Source: Stemphylium vesicarium
Taxonomy: Eukaryota > Ascomycota > Dothideomycetes > Pleosporales > Pleosporaceae
Length of the DNA stretch: 64,000 bases
NCBI GenBank assembly: GCA_004380135.1
Contig: QXCR01000010.1
Location: 593,268-657,267, forward strand
Direction of reading: 5' to 3'
Shown here piece by piece: positions 9,765 to 20,032 of this stretch. The position numbers were made by a program, and so were the translations under genes. The stretch's first letter is position 1; the number at the start of each line of letters is the position of its first letter. The notes under the pieces are model-generated. The model was not told the origin of the DNA and searched no databases. It saw only the letters and a list, made by a program, of their open reading frames with translations.

Positions 9765-11858
9765 TTACATAACAGTGCAGCCACCCGGGCCACTTCTCGC
9801 ACGCCGGCGACGGCCGACACCCGTGGCGCTTGCGCCGCCCTCTTCTTCATCAGCATGCATGAGCTGCGCCTCTCGCGCTCTCCGCCGCCTTCGCCTTGCG
9901 CCAGCGCCGCCAACCCCAGCCTCTTCATTGAGCATCATCCAGTCAGCCCACTTGCGTTCCAAGCGCGCAGCAGCAGCAAAGTCGCCTCGCAAGACGCGCT
10001 TGGTGTGCTCCTCGACCGTTGGTTGCCAGTTGTGAAAGCACTTGAGCTTGATGATTTCGCGTGGGTACGTTGCAGCTTTCGACGCAGATCGAGAAGAAGG
10101 ACGTGTGATTTCTGCGTTTCGTGAAAGCACTTCGCGAACACCGGTCCAAGTCACGTTGGCGCAATCGTAGGCTTCAATGCGAAGACCAACTTCAGGACGC
10201 TCAGATAGCATCAGCGCGCGGGCGCCCCTGTTGCGGTTGCGCAGTCCGGTTGCGGCCTCAGTCAGGACGAGATCTGAGATGCGCGTGTTGTCCATCTCCA
10301 ACGAAGTAAGCCGAGAGCACGCTTTCAGAACAGGGAGCATGCCGGCGTCACCCAGATTCTCGCAGTACGATATGCAAAGATGTCTTAAGTGAGATGCACA
10401 AGGGGATTCAGAAAGAGTCTTCAGGACTTGGTTAGTCAGCCCATCAATCTCCTCGATATCCAGATGGGTGAGAACAGGAACGGTGGGTAGTAAGCTGTTC
10501 AGGGCATCGTCGCTTAGGCCTCCACACTTGGATACTTGCAGACCCTCCAAGAACGGAACGTTGTGGACTAGAGTTTTGACACCCACATCAGTGATGCTGC
10601 GGCAGCGCGTTAGATTCAAGTGCCTCAAGTTCCTAGGTGGGACGATGGGCCGATCCGTGAGAATGTCGACCTCTTCGTCGACGCCTTCAATCAAAGCTGC
10701 CAGCGCTTCGTCATTGAGGCTATCGCAGTTCTTCAGATCCAGTCTTTCCAGGGTATTTCGCTTGAACAAATCGACCATGAGATCAACATCATCCCAGCCT
10801 CTTACTTCGCCAGCCCTGAGGTCCCGAAGCTTCAGGCAACCCTCGACTACCTTCTTCAGCCCGCGATTATCGATGTTGTTGCACCATGAGATGTTCAGGA
10901 CTTCGACCCTGGGACAGTGTGCGGCAAGAATCTTCATCGCTGCATTGGTAGCACCTGCGAGACCGGATAGGTTTACGTGTACGAGGCGGCTGTTCTGGAG
11001 CAGGAAGCAGTGGATGGACGCCCGATCGATTCGGCAACCCTGAAGCGAAAAGTTCTCCAGGTTCTGACAGGATTCAATAAAGCCATCTTTGCTCCAGTGT
11101 TCCCTCAGCTGGACGCAGCCTCGCAGATTCAAATCCTTGACGAACGGACCAGCCGACGTAATGATGTTGACAAGAGCGTTGGCAGAGATATCGCGATAGA
11201 ACTTGGTCGTATCGAGATGGCACCACAACTGACCGTCAAAGCACATGGCGTGCCATGATTTGGAGACGCGAGAGCAGCGCACTACCTGCTTTGGTTCGAG
11301 ATATCGGAGGATCTGTATACGGATCTCAGCAGGCATTTGTGCCCAGAAGTTGAAGCTGGTCCGTTTCGGGGGCTTTTGGACGGGGCGCGAGAAGTAGTCA
11401 CTCTCGCCTTCGATGCCGTCTCTGGTGAAGGGCCGTCGAGCAGAAGGAAGAGGAACCGACGACGGGACATCGGGAGTCCTCATACGCAGACGTGTTCTCT
11501 CGTCCCAAAAGGGTGTGCCAGGAGGGCTGTTGGCGACCGAAGTAGGGGCCGTAGAGTAGCCATTAGACAGCTCAGAGGAGTAGGAACTGGCGAACGAGTT
11601 GCCGTAGGGTGAGCCCGGTGACGCCAGCGACACACAGGACATTGATGCCTTGCCCCCGCTTCGCAGGCTATGTGAACGAGGCCGGCCAAGCGCCGCGAGG
11701 CTTGGAGACGAGCCCATCCGCTGGAGTCCCTGGAGGAGGCGCTGCCTTCCCTTCATCTTGGGCTGTTCTATAGCCATGGCCTCGGAAGCAGGGGCGCCGG
11801 GTGTCGTTTGCATGTCGTTGTGGTCGACGACCACGGAGTCGATGGATACAGGCTCCAT
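9765..11858 (-). CDS. F-box/leucine-rich repeat protein with C-terminal CaaX box
   Basis: A single exon from ATG at 11858 encodes 697 residues; the frame is open 100 codons further up, but that stretch is Ser/Arg-rich low-quality sequence, so I prefer MEPVSIDSVV. Residues 1-165 are Ser/Pro-rich and probably phosphorylated. An F-box follows (about 170-215: FWAQMPAEIRIQILRYLEP, VVRCSRVSKSWH), then about 12 leucine-rich repeats of the cysteine-containing type (DLNLRGCVQL, VLNISWCNNI, HLNLTRCRSI, HLCISYCENL). The architecture matches Grr1/Pof2-like substrate receptors of SCF ubiquitin ligases. The extreme C terminus is GGCTVM, a CaaX motif whose final Met predicts farnesylation, which would attach the ligase to membranes. 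An Arg-rich basic stretch precedes it. Substrates are unknown. Confidence 0.88.
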   Translation of the reverse strand: MEPVSIDSVVVDHNDMQTTPGAPASEAMAIEQPKMKGRQRLLQGLQRMGSSPSLAALGRPRSHSLRSGGKASMSCVSLASPGSPYGNSFASSYSSELSNGYSTAPTSVANSPPGTPFWDERTRLRMRTPDVPSSVPLPSARRPFTRDGIEGESDYFSRPVQKPPKRTSFNFWAQMPAEIRIQILRYLEPKQVVRCSRVSKSWHAMCFDGQLWCHLDTTKFYRDISANALVNIITSAGPFVKDLNLRGCVQLREHWSKDGFIESCQNLENFSLQGCRIDRASIHCFLLQNSRLVHVNLSGLAGATNAAMKILAAHCPRVEVLNISWCNNIDNRGLKKVVEGCLKLRDLRAGEVRGWDDVDLMVDLFKRNTLERLDLKNCDSLNDEALAALIEGVDEEVDILTDRPIVPPRNLRHLNLTRCRSITDVGVKTLVHNVPFLEGLQVSKCGGLSDDALNSLLPTVPVLTHLDIEEIDGLTNQVLKTLSESPCASHLRHLCISYCENLGDAGMLPVLKACSRLTSLEMDNTRISDLVLTEAATGLRNRNRGARALMLSERPEVGLRIEAYDCANVTWTGVREVLSRNAEITRPSSRSASKAATYPREIIKLKCFHNWQPTVEEHTKRVLRGDFAAAARLERKWADWMMLNEEAGVGGAGARRRRRRAREAQLMHADEEEGGASATGVGRRRRARSGPGGCTVM

Positions 11859-12602
11859 GACAGATTGCAGATGCACAACTACACGGCGCAATCTGACCGA
11901 CGTCAAAGAGGTGGAAGAGAAGAAAGTGAGCGAGCTGAGGCTGACCCGGTGGTTGGGTGCGCGGTTTTTGATGGCTGAGCGGATAGCGGGATGCGGACTG
12001 GACTGGACCCACCACCGTCTAGAAAGGCGGGGGAAGATGGCCCGTGGTATGCGGCGAACAAGGCCGATCAGCGAGAAGGAAGGCAGTAGTGGCAGTAGCA
12101 ACGGCCTCTTGATTCCAGCATGTCCGTCTGGCTTCCGGCTACATGTCTTAATGTGCACTGCTGTCGACGTGCTCGTCTTATCGTATCACACCCGTCATCC
12201 ATCTATCAGGCTCGGAAGGCCTAATTGGGAGGCGCCACGTGCGGGGCCTCGGCCGCCCACATGCCACCAGCGTACCTCCTACGAGAGACATTTGGTCGCT
12301 TGACCCCTAGAATTCCTGTCGCGTGAGCAGACAAGAGCCCCCAAGTCTCCTGCAAGCATTCCATACGGTGCAAGAGCAGTGTCTCTGCGACGCCCCATTT
12401 CCTCTGAGGCCGCGCTGCTGAGGCAGCTATCTCAGGGCGCTTCTCCACTCTGCAGGTGGCGTTATGCAGGGTCTCCATCTGCTCTGCGACTAGACAACCA
12501 GGGTCTAAGCTGCTGCACATATTCTGGAAGGTGAGCAAGATGGTATGGCTTCAACTGAATGCTCTACGCTGCCCAGACACTCTCACCAACATACCCAACA
12601 AC
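11859..12602. other. Intergenic region and F-box leader
   Basis: About 740 bp with the 5' leader and promoter of the F-box gene and the 3' end of the DUF7053 gene. The in-frame upstream extension of the F-box reading frame to 12158 is treated as leader. No other gene is seen. Confidence 0.5.
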
Positions 12603-13174
12603 TCATGCCTCCTTTGCACCCTCTTTCAAAAGGGCCAGAAACTTGCCATGTGCCCCTCTCCAGTTCTCCTCACACTTCCCCTTCACAGTGCCGACCAGCA
12701 TGCGATTCGCCTTGATCTCCACATCCTCCACCAAACTCCATTGCCCGCCGACACCCTTCTCGCCTGCTTGGTCTGCTTCCCCTAGGCCCTCTGTCTTCAA
12801 GCACCTCCATGTAGTCCTCTGCACCAGCCCCAACGGTGCTTTGATGATCCACAAGACTCCATCTTCCAGGTCTGTCATGTGCGCTTCAAACGTCACTGTT
12901 GTCCCCCAGAGTCCTGCTGGAAGCGCATTCATGTGGTCTGTAATCTTGTAGCGCTTTGCATCTGGGGTAGACGGGTCTGGAGGGAGCGTCTCATGGGACG
13001 CGTATTCGGGATCAAGACGGATAAGCAGTTCGTGGTCGTGAAGTTGCTGCACGGCCTGTGTGAACGAGATGGAGCCCGGGAGGTGGGTTACGTGATGGAG
13101 GGTTGCTGTCGTCGTTAGAGCTGATACTGTCAGTTGAAGTGCGAAGCAGTTTGAGCAGGGCAGTTACAGAACAT
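12603..13174 (-). CDS. DUF7053-like protein
   Basis: Two exons are proposed: a 7-bp first exon (13168-13174, ATG TTC T) and 12603-13120, joined across a 47-bp intron with GTAACT donor, CTGAC branch and CAG acceptor, giving 174 residues starting MFSLTTTATLHHVTHLPG. The fold contains HDHELLIRLDPEY, RYKITDHMNALP, GLWGTTVTFEAHMTDLEDG and a C-terminal GTVKGKCEENWRGAHGKFL, a pattern I know from small fungal proteins of the DUF7053 family, which look like lipid-binding START-type folds. The role is unknown. The small first exon is inferred; if it is wrong, translation could start at a later position. Confidence 0.72.
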
Positions 13175-13798
13175 GACGGGCGATATCTTGGGCGTCCTAC
13201 AAAAACAACGTGTATCTAGTAGAAGCTGTTAGGCAGCCCGCGTCAGGACCTGGTGTGACAAGTGTCTTTGGCGTGCTGGCAAGACTAGCTATGCGCGAAT
13301 CAGTTTACTATATTGCACTCGTTCCGTCTAGCTGTGATTTGCGTATCAGAAAAGGTAGGGCACGCGAAAAGAGCTCAAGACTATGTAGAAATACGTATGT
13401 CGGGTGTCGTTAATGCTCCGACGGTTTCATGCGACTAAGCGACACGTCTCGACAAGCCCCAACATCAACACTAGGAGCACGGCATCATGCATTGGAGACG
13501 AGTAACGCTCTTCGCGATACTGAGGGCTAGAGACGGCGACGTGTGAACATTGTGGGAGCCTTGAAATGCGCAGTTCACGCTGTGGCATCGTCGCATCGTA
13601 CTTCTCCCTGCGTCGGCGCGCGGAGGTTTGCAATACGCGACCGGAGTCCGCGGGGAAAGGTAGCCTGACGTAGCGCCTCAGGCCATCACGACCGCTACCA
13701 CCACCACCCAAACCCCGAAGCTGGTCCACAGCAAAACTACATATAGTACGAATGCCCTCCGGATAAGAACATCACACACCGAGTATCAAAACCTCTCA
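13175..13798. other. Divergent promoter region
   Basis: About 620 bp between two divergently transcribed genes, so it holds both promoters. An open frame at 13427-13729 (-) is Gly/Arg-rich and overlaps the expected promoter of the DUF1772 gene; I do not regard it as a gene. Confidence 0.5.
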
Positions 13799-14557
13799 AT
13801 GGACAGCCTACTCACACAACAGACGCCCACGGGCATGGCGGTCGCGCAGACCGTGGGCATCACTGCAAGCATGTTCTTGTTTGGTAGGTTGCTTTCAGAA
13901 GGGCTCTAGCACATGGGTCCTCGATCGATTACCCCATCATGCCGATATTTGGAAAGAAGACAAGACTGATTTCGAGCACAGGAAGTAACACATGCCTCTC
14001 CATTATTGGTATGCCAGCAGCAATGGAAGCGCCTGCTCCCCTGGCCGTGAAGCAATGGTACACCATCTTCACTCGAGGCGGAACACTTGCTCGACCGCTT
14101 GCCCTACTCTCTGCTTTATCGACCGGATATGTCGCTTATAACCGTATGTTACCCTCTTTACTCTTGCACTCACATCCTGGAGCTGTAATAATCAAGCGAC
14201 TTACACGCCCCAATAGAGGACTCCAGCTCCACACCTTTCCGCCTGAATCTTGCCTCCACTATCCTGCTTCCCAGCATTGTACCTTTCACTTTGCTCGTCA
14301 TCGCCCCTACGAATAGCAAGCTCATGGCCAAGAAAAACGACCTTGCATCCGCGTCGCTGGAAGACAAAGCTGTCGAGGCGAGCGCCGAGGAAGGTGAGAC
14401 GGTACACGAGCTGATCGATAAATGGGCTACGCTCAACATGGCGAGAACGCTATTGGTAGGAGTTGGTGCGTTGTGCGCTGTGCTCGCGGCCGTCAACAAG
14501 AGGGAGGTTGTGAGGTTCGGAGGCGCGGCGATTAGAGCTGGAGCGGATAGGATGTAA
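13799..14557 (+). CDS. DUF1772 membrane protein (anthrone oxygenase-like fold)
   Basis: Three exons (13799-13883, 13982-14143, 14217-14557) give 195 residues with clean GTAGGT and GTATGT donors. The protein has an N-terminal hydrophobic stretch (VAQTVGITASMFLFG), a conserved GSNTCLSIIGMPA loop, a membrane span around ARPLALLSALSTGYVAYN, another at ASTILLPSIVPFTLLVIAPTN, and a last one at ARTLLVGVGALCAVLAAVN, which is the four-helix arrangement of DUF1772. Some members are anthrone oxygenases in polyketide clusters, but no polyketide synthase is nearby, so a general membrane role is as likely. Confidence 0.82.
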
Positions 14558-14740
14558 ACGAATTAGATAGAATGAAAGCTCGCGCTCCATTTCACAAGAC
14601 CTCGTTCCAAGCATCTTTAGTTGAGTTGGCAGTTATGTGGAAAGACAAGCTCGTCGTGCCAGTCCACGGTGACAAGTGACGAAATGGTATTGCAGGAGAA
14701 CGCAATAATCTAGACCTCAGCTTAAACTTCTGTCCAGGTC

Positions 14741-16631
14741 TCACAAGCCGTATACAAACGTAATTCTATCATCACCTTCTCGGTGAGATCGCACTGCCTC
14801 TCCAAGCCAGTCGGTAGGCCGCTTTAGAAGTCTGTTCGACCCGGTCGCAGTGATGACACCTCTAAGCCAGCGGTACTCTTGCGGTAGCGGACCTCTGCCC
14901 TTTAGTCTTTCTGCCTCAACATCGTCTTCGCTCCACTTCCGTAGGATGCCTTTGCGTGCTTCATTCTCCATGCTCAGTCGTCTATAGAGGAGCAAATATC
15001 CCACGGCTGCAAGCGCCACACAGAGCAGCGTCCACCAAAACGGAACAATGTAGCCAGCGTCAGCATACTTGGGCTTATAGAGAACTGCCGAAATGACGCC
15101 GGCCAGGTTTCCCCAGCCGTTGATACCGAGAAGTAAGGCGCGTTTGCCCGGCGAAGGGGTGTTACCAGATATCCACGCTACAGTGAGCGGAGATGCTACA
15201 TAGGTACCCGAGAGAAGAATGTTCAGGGCGAGATAGCGGGGTATTGCCCAGGAAGCTGGTAACAGCACGACAATAACCAGCCCTGCGACCATGATGAGTA
15301 AGCCGGCAAAGATGGGCTTGAGCCGGATGCGATGCTTGTCACTGTAACTAGCGAAGAAGTACAGCGTGATAGCTCCGCAAAGATGTGGTGGTGCAGTAAG
15401 AAGATTGACCAAGGCAGGATTTGTGTTTTCTGTGAGCGGCGCGAGTACTAGAGGCAGAAAAACCGAAAAAGCATAGACTGGAACGGCAGAGAGAATGTTG
15501 CAGGCTAAGATGTGCCAGATTTTGGTGTTGCAAACTGCGGACAGAAGATCTTGGGGGGTGAGTCCACGGTCGTCGACGAGATGTTGTGGTGGCACACCGG
15601 GCGTAATCGAGGGCTTTGACGACTGCAAAAGACCGCGCGACTCCTCGTCGTGAGCTTCATCGGGTCCGAGGTCATCTTTGGGGATTTCGTTGGGTGTGTT
15701 TTGTAGACCCCTGTCCTGTATGACACGCGCAGAAGCATACCTGCGTTCCTCGGGGGTAAGAAACCACGCTGTTTCTACACTGTGCGGTAGCCAGAAGTAT
15801 CCCATAACAGCGACTAAACTGGTAAGACAGCCTTCCAAGAGGAACAGGACCTGCCACGGCCTCCACCGGGTGTCTGTATCTTGGTTGTCGGTGCCGAAAT
15901 GCGAGAATACGAGGTAGCTTATCAGGCCTCCGAGAGCGCCGCCCACAGCTGCCTGGCCGTAGAAGAAGGATAGTCGCCTGCCGAATTCGAATCGTGTGTA
16001 GAAGAGGGACAGATAGGTAACGGTGACGGGGTAAAAGCCGGCTATGTCCAATGTCAGTTCCGTGCGGTTGCCGGGCGCAAAGGGGAAAGGGCCCACGCAC
16101 CTTCGAGACAGCCGATGACTATGCGCAGAGCGTACAGCTGCCACTTGTGTCGCACCCAAGCATGCAGCGCGGTAGAAATCCCCCACAGAAACATGCAGCT
16201 GGGAACCCAGAGCACCATGCCATATCTCCTTCCCAAGGCGGCGCCGAGGGGCTGCAGACTAACGAAGAAGGCAAAGAAGAGGGCGACGGCCGTGTTCAGA
16301 GCGCCTCTGTCGATTCCAATGTCCGTGGTGAAGTGGGCAGACTCTGCATTTCCAATCTGTCGGCTGTCAGCCTGTGGTGTCGCTTCGTGGCGGCGCAGGA
16401 GCCTACATTGGACTTGTCGAGCGCATTGAACAGGAACAAGAGGGCTAGGAAGGGAAGCAGCAGGCAGTCAAGCTTGAGAAGCGTCCTGCTGTGTAGACGC
16501 GAATCTACCGTGTGCGCGTCGTGCAGGCCATGTGTCGACATTGCGCGGGCTTGGGGTCGTGAAGCGGGAGCTTCGGTGAGCTCGTATATCTGCCCGTCGG
16601 CCATACTGTCGGGTGCCAAGAGGAAGCCCAT
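14741..16631 (-). CDS. MFS transporter, anion:cation symporter / allantoate permease type
   Basis: Three exons (16407-16631, 16101-16356, 14741-16041) encode up to 593 residues; the second in-frame Met (MADGQIYEL, at 16604) is an equally good start. About 12 membrane spans are visible. The signature LDKSNIGNAESAHF after span 1, the GRRYG loop between spans 2 and 3 and CLEAGFYPVTVTYLSLFYTR are typical of the fungal Dal5/anion:cation symporter family, which imports organic anions such as allantoate, vitamins or dipeptides. A cytosolic loop between the two halves is Asp/Glu-rich (DDLGPDEAHDEESRG). The first intron is 50 bp with a GCTGAC branch site. Substrate is not predictable from sequence. 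Confidence 0.9.
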
Positions 16632-17321
16632 GCGGAAGCATCACAAGGCTCGCGACATCGGGTGACGTCAACTCATTAGGGCGCGTGTTGGCAGACGGTC
16701 GGATCATATCTATTGCACGACTCGACATGTGTGTGAGACGACATGCGAAAGCTGACGCCGATTGTGCCAATGCCAAAGGACCCTGATGACATGACGTTGA
16801 TTGGGGGGGATCATGGAGGAGGGCTGAGATCGACGTCCAAAAGGGGAAAGCGCCCCACTGTTATCGATAATACATGTGCTCTCCATGTCGACATGGTACA
16901 TGTGTAGTTGTACCTGCATGGCTGCAATTGCTTGCAGCCTACTAAGGACTGAATCGGCGCAGCATTTTGGCGGGTATATGTGAAATGCCACGCTTGCTTT
17001 TCTCGTTTCCAAAGCAGACTCATTCCACTCGCGAGCGTTACTGTTCGCTCAACACACATTTTGGAGTCACTTTGGTGGAGTCACTTTCGATTGGGACCTT
17101 GCCGACGCTTCGAGAAAGACTGTTTCCTCAGATCCTGTCCTTGCAAAAGCCGCGTTTGGCTGCCAAGTACGCGAGAGAAGGGCGCTGCATCTCTTGGTGC
17201 AAATGCCATTGAATTGTCTATGAGCATATTCCCACTACTGCTACACAATCATCTCTGGCTCCATTCCTTCTTCTTCTTCTTCTTCTTCTTCTTCTTCTTC
17301 TTCTTCTCCGGCATGCGTCGC
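16632..17321. other. Intergenic region with TTC microsatellite
   Basis: About 690 bp between the transporter start and the ATP8 stop. It contains the transporter promoter, the ATP8 3' end, and a pure TTC trinucleotide run near 17266-17307. No gene is seen. Confidence 0.5.
17266..17307. repeat. (TTC)n microsatellite
   Basis: A run of about 13-14 uninterrupted TTC units lies just beyond the ATP8 stop codon, in the presumed 3' untranslated region. It probably varies in length between strains. Confidence 0.9.
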
Positions 17322-17679
17322 TTACAACTTGCTGATAAAGAGGCGGGCGGCGAACAGACGCACGCGCTGGGGCAGGATGTACTTAGAAAAGACGTAGATG
17401 AGCGATGGCAGGAGGATAAAGGCCACTGTAGTCTCGTTGACGAAGAAGAAGGGAATGAGCTGGGGCATGGCCGACTTGAGGACAGTCTAGTATTCGTGTG
17501 TTAGTCTCCCGCTCGACAAGTCGTCTCCGGGGGCCTTGTCTCACCATCTGCTGGGGGGTGGCCTCAGTCTTCTTGCTCTGGCTCGCGACGAGGGCCGGTC
17601 GTGCCATGGTCGACGGGCGGACGGCCGTCGGGGCGCGGAAGGCGGCCCTCGCGAAGGGGCGGAGGAAACGGGCGTTCAT
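17322..17679 (-). CDS. ATP8: Nuclear-encoded mitochondrial ATP synthase subunit 8 (ATP8)
   Basis: Two exons (17545-17679 and 17322-17486) give 99 residues. The C-terminal 48 residues begin MPQLIPFFFVNE, continue with one membrane span (TVAFILLPSLIYVFSKYI) and end VRLFAARLFISKL, which is the classic pattern of fungal ATP8, a membrane subunit of the F0 stator normally encoded in mitochondrial DNA. Ahead of it lies a 51-residue leader rich in Arg, Ala and Ser with no acid residues at the start (MNARFLRPFARAAFRAPTAV), a mitochondrial import signal. A spliceosomal intron in the leader region shows the gene is a functional nuclear copy rather than a mitochondrial DNA insertion. From memory, mtDNA of Pleosporales such as Parastagonospora lacks atp8, consistent with transfer to the nucleus. 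Confidence 0.88.
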
Positions 17680-17939
17680 GCTGGGCTATCTGGGCTGTTG
17701 CGGGTCAGCGCGCTGCTGCGGGGTTCCAATGCGAACTGAAGCTCGCGGGCAGGCAATTGACGCACTAGATCAAGTCTTCGGGGCCCCGGGGAGATGAGCG
17801 GTGATGGTGTTGCGGACGCGGGAGGTTCGGTGGTGGTGGTGGTCGCTACTGCCGTCTGCAAAAGCTCGCAGCTGCCTCCGCGTCTGTGCGTCGGCCTTGG
17901 CACCCTCCTCCATGTTCCGCCTCAAGCGATACACCTCTG

Positions 17940-18638
17940 TCGTCTTTACATTGACACAGTTCACCCCCGTCCCCATCCGATGCCCCTACTTGCAAAATCA
18001 CTGTGCTCACATTTCCCTCACAAACACTCAGCTTGCCTCTCATGTGCAGCACTTGACCTCGGATTTTACATTGGATGCACTGCAGTCGGCATTCGCTGGT
18101 CACGACATCGTTCTAAGCATCATGGCGGGTGGGAATATACACTAGACACGAGCCTGACTAGTGGAGACATGGGATTTGATATCGAGTGGCACAGTGCCAC
18201 TGTCCACGGTACCGGCACAGAACCATTTGCGGCGTCGAGCCTAGCAAGAGTAGGTCACGTGGTAGCTCGCGTACTTGCCCATTGGGAAACAGTCAAGAAC
18301 CAATACGTCTACGCCGCCGGCACAGTGACGTCAGCCAACGATGTTTTAAAAGCCGCTGAAAAGGCGATAGTCCATGAATTTGCTGTAGGAGACCTCGACG
18401 CCGAGGAATGTATCCAAGAAGCTCGAAAGAGGGTCGACAAAGGCTACCCGATACGGGTATATTCTTGCTCGAATGGAGCGTACTGTACGATGAGCAGCTG
18501 GGCGCCGTGGCACCTTTTCAGACACGCAATGCGAATGAGCTGTTGTCCCCTGCGCCAGAGTCAGTAGAAGAAATTGTCGTGACTGCATACCATGATTTGA
18601 AGCACCTCGGCAAGCCGGGCTGCGGCTGCTTCGCATGA
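17940..18638 (+). pseudogene. Broken NmrA-like (isoflavone reductase-like) gene
   Basis: Pieces of one protein occur in order in three different frames. Around 18010-18145 is a Rossmann-type stretch with TSDFTLDALQSAFAGHDIVL then SIMAGGN. From about 18145 to 18450 another frame gives GDMGFDIEWHSATVHGTGTE, PFAASSLARVGHVVARVLAHW and NQYVYAAGTVTSANDVL. From about 18450 to 18638 a third frame gives FLLEWSVLYDEQLGAVAPF and ends AYHDLKHLGKPGCGCFA. Compared with intact NmrA-like proteins, a central segment between the SIMAGGN motif and the GDMGF motif (where an IPSEFG-type motif is expected) is missing, and at least one further frameshift is present. The normal role would be NAD(P)-binding reductase or redox sensor. 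It lacks the AT-shift of RIP, so it decayed by deletion and frameshift. Confidence 0.75.
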
Positions 18639-20032
18639 CATCAGACCCAGAGGATTGATAGCCCCGTATATCAAATCAAAGGCCAGCCAACGTGCTGTAA
18701 TAGCAATCTTTCGCATACCACTGAACCGAGTCCTCGATTCAGCACCAAGCCCTCCTCCCGGCATCCAGAGGCCCGGCTCCTTCTCCGCATGATCACCAAT
18801 CTGTATCTAATTCATGCTACCCAAGAGCTGACGAACACTCCTTCAAGTAGCATGTACACCGATGAGAAGTGTGGCGTGCATGCTTGGACCCGCAGATCAT
18901 GTTCAAGCTGCCCGGACCCTTCGATTCCAGCCTCTGGATACGCGATACGACCCACATACAGCCAGACCTATACTTCAATCGCTCTGCTTGAGTTGAGAAG
19001 CTCCACCCCGGTGACCAGTGCTTTACCGCAAAGTTTGTAAATCAGATGTTGCTATTCTGTGAGGGGGTATGAAGCCTGCAGAATGCTGGTGTTCTGTGCG
19101 CAACCGAACTTGAACCAAACAGCGTCTGATCCTCATTCCCCATCTACCATACTATCTGATACTGATAAAACACGAGGCAAGAAAGAGCCAATACCGAGGT
19201 ACAACTTCAACATGCGCAACCATCTACCTGCCCAAATGCCGCTGCGCTCCTAGACCCGCTGCGAGGCAGCCACACCGTCGGCACACCCGTGCTCGCGCAT
19301 GCAGTGTTTCAGCATGCTTTTTTGTGCTGTTTGGTATCAGATCCTGCATCCCGAAACTTGAGGCTGTGTAACTCGGATGAGGCGTTTGACACGTTCATGC
19401 TGTCTGACCGCTTGCTTTGCAGCTCGTCCGTGTTCGGCCGTAATCGTGTTGGTGGAGAAGGGGGGCTGATAGCGGCCATTGGCCAAGGAAAACCCATATC
19501 CGTTACACATAGATGGTGTTCATGGATAGATGCTGCAAGTCCAGATTGCTCTTACGAGGATTCTTCTACATCTAGAAAAGGTGCGCAAAAGAGAGAGAGG
19601 GGGAGCAAGAAAGAAGGAGAAAGACTGTGGAATATTCAAAGGCAGTTCTGAACACTTCGATTCGCTAAAGCAAGTCTATGAACATGAGAGCAAAGGGTAA
19701 TCTACCTACGCGCTTACATAGAACTTGGCGGAGAATCCCCAAAGAGAGATGCTAACCAAAAAAACTAATTTACTGAATCCAAGAAGTCATGACTCCGTGA
19801 TTGTTGCATCGCCGATTTGGCGTGCCAACTTGAAGTAACGCTATATAAACAAGAACGCTCAGAAAGTACGGATGAAGTAATGTGCTTTGATGTTGGCCAG
19901 GGAAAAAATTGAAACGTTTTCGTGGTTGGGATAGGGTGGTAGGGTGGCGCAAAGATGGGCCAATTCGAAAAGGAGAAGAAAAGTGGCCCATGAAAATTTT
20001 CCCGAGATGGCAGTCATGCTATGAACACCAGC
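18639..20032. other. Intergenic region without a recognised gene
   Basis: About 1.4 kb downstream of the NmrA-like remnant. Open frames at 18789-19040 and 19289-19651 (+) have no known motifs. A fragment in another frame near 18885-19035 reads protein-like but has an internal stop; it may be another decayed gene piece. The right part includes the 3' untranslated region of the Rua1-type gene. Confidence 0.4.

Noticed and set aside
11859..12158. Upstream extension of the F-box protein by 100 codons
   Set aside because: The frame is open, but its sequence is Ser/Arg/Pro-rich leader-like and the ATG at 11858 gives a sensible protein start.
17266..17307. Possible CRISPR-like or structured repeat
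   Set aside because: It is a simple TTC microsatellite with no spacers, in a eukaryotic 3' region.
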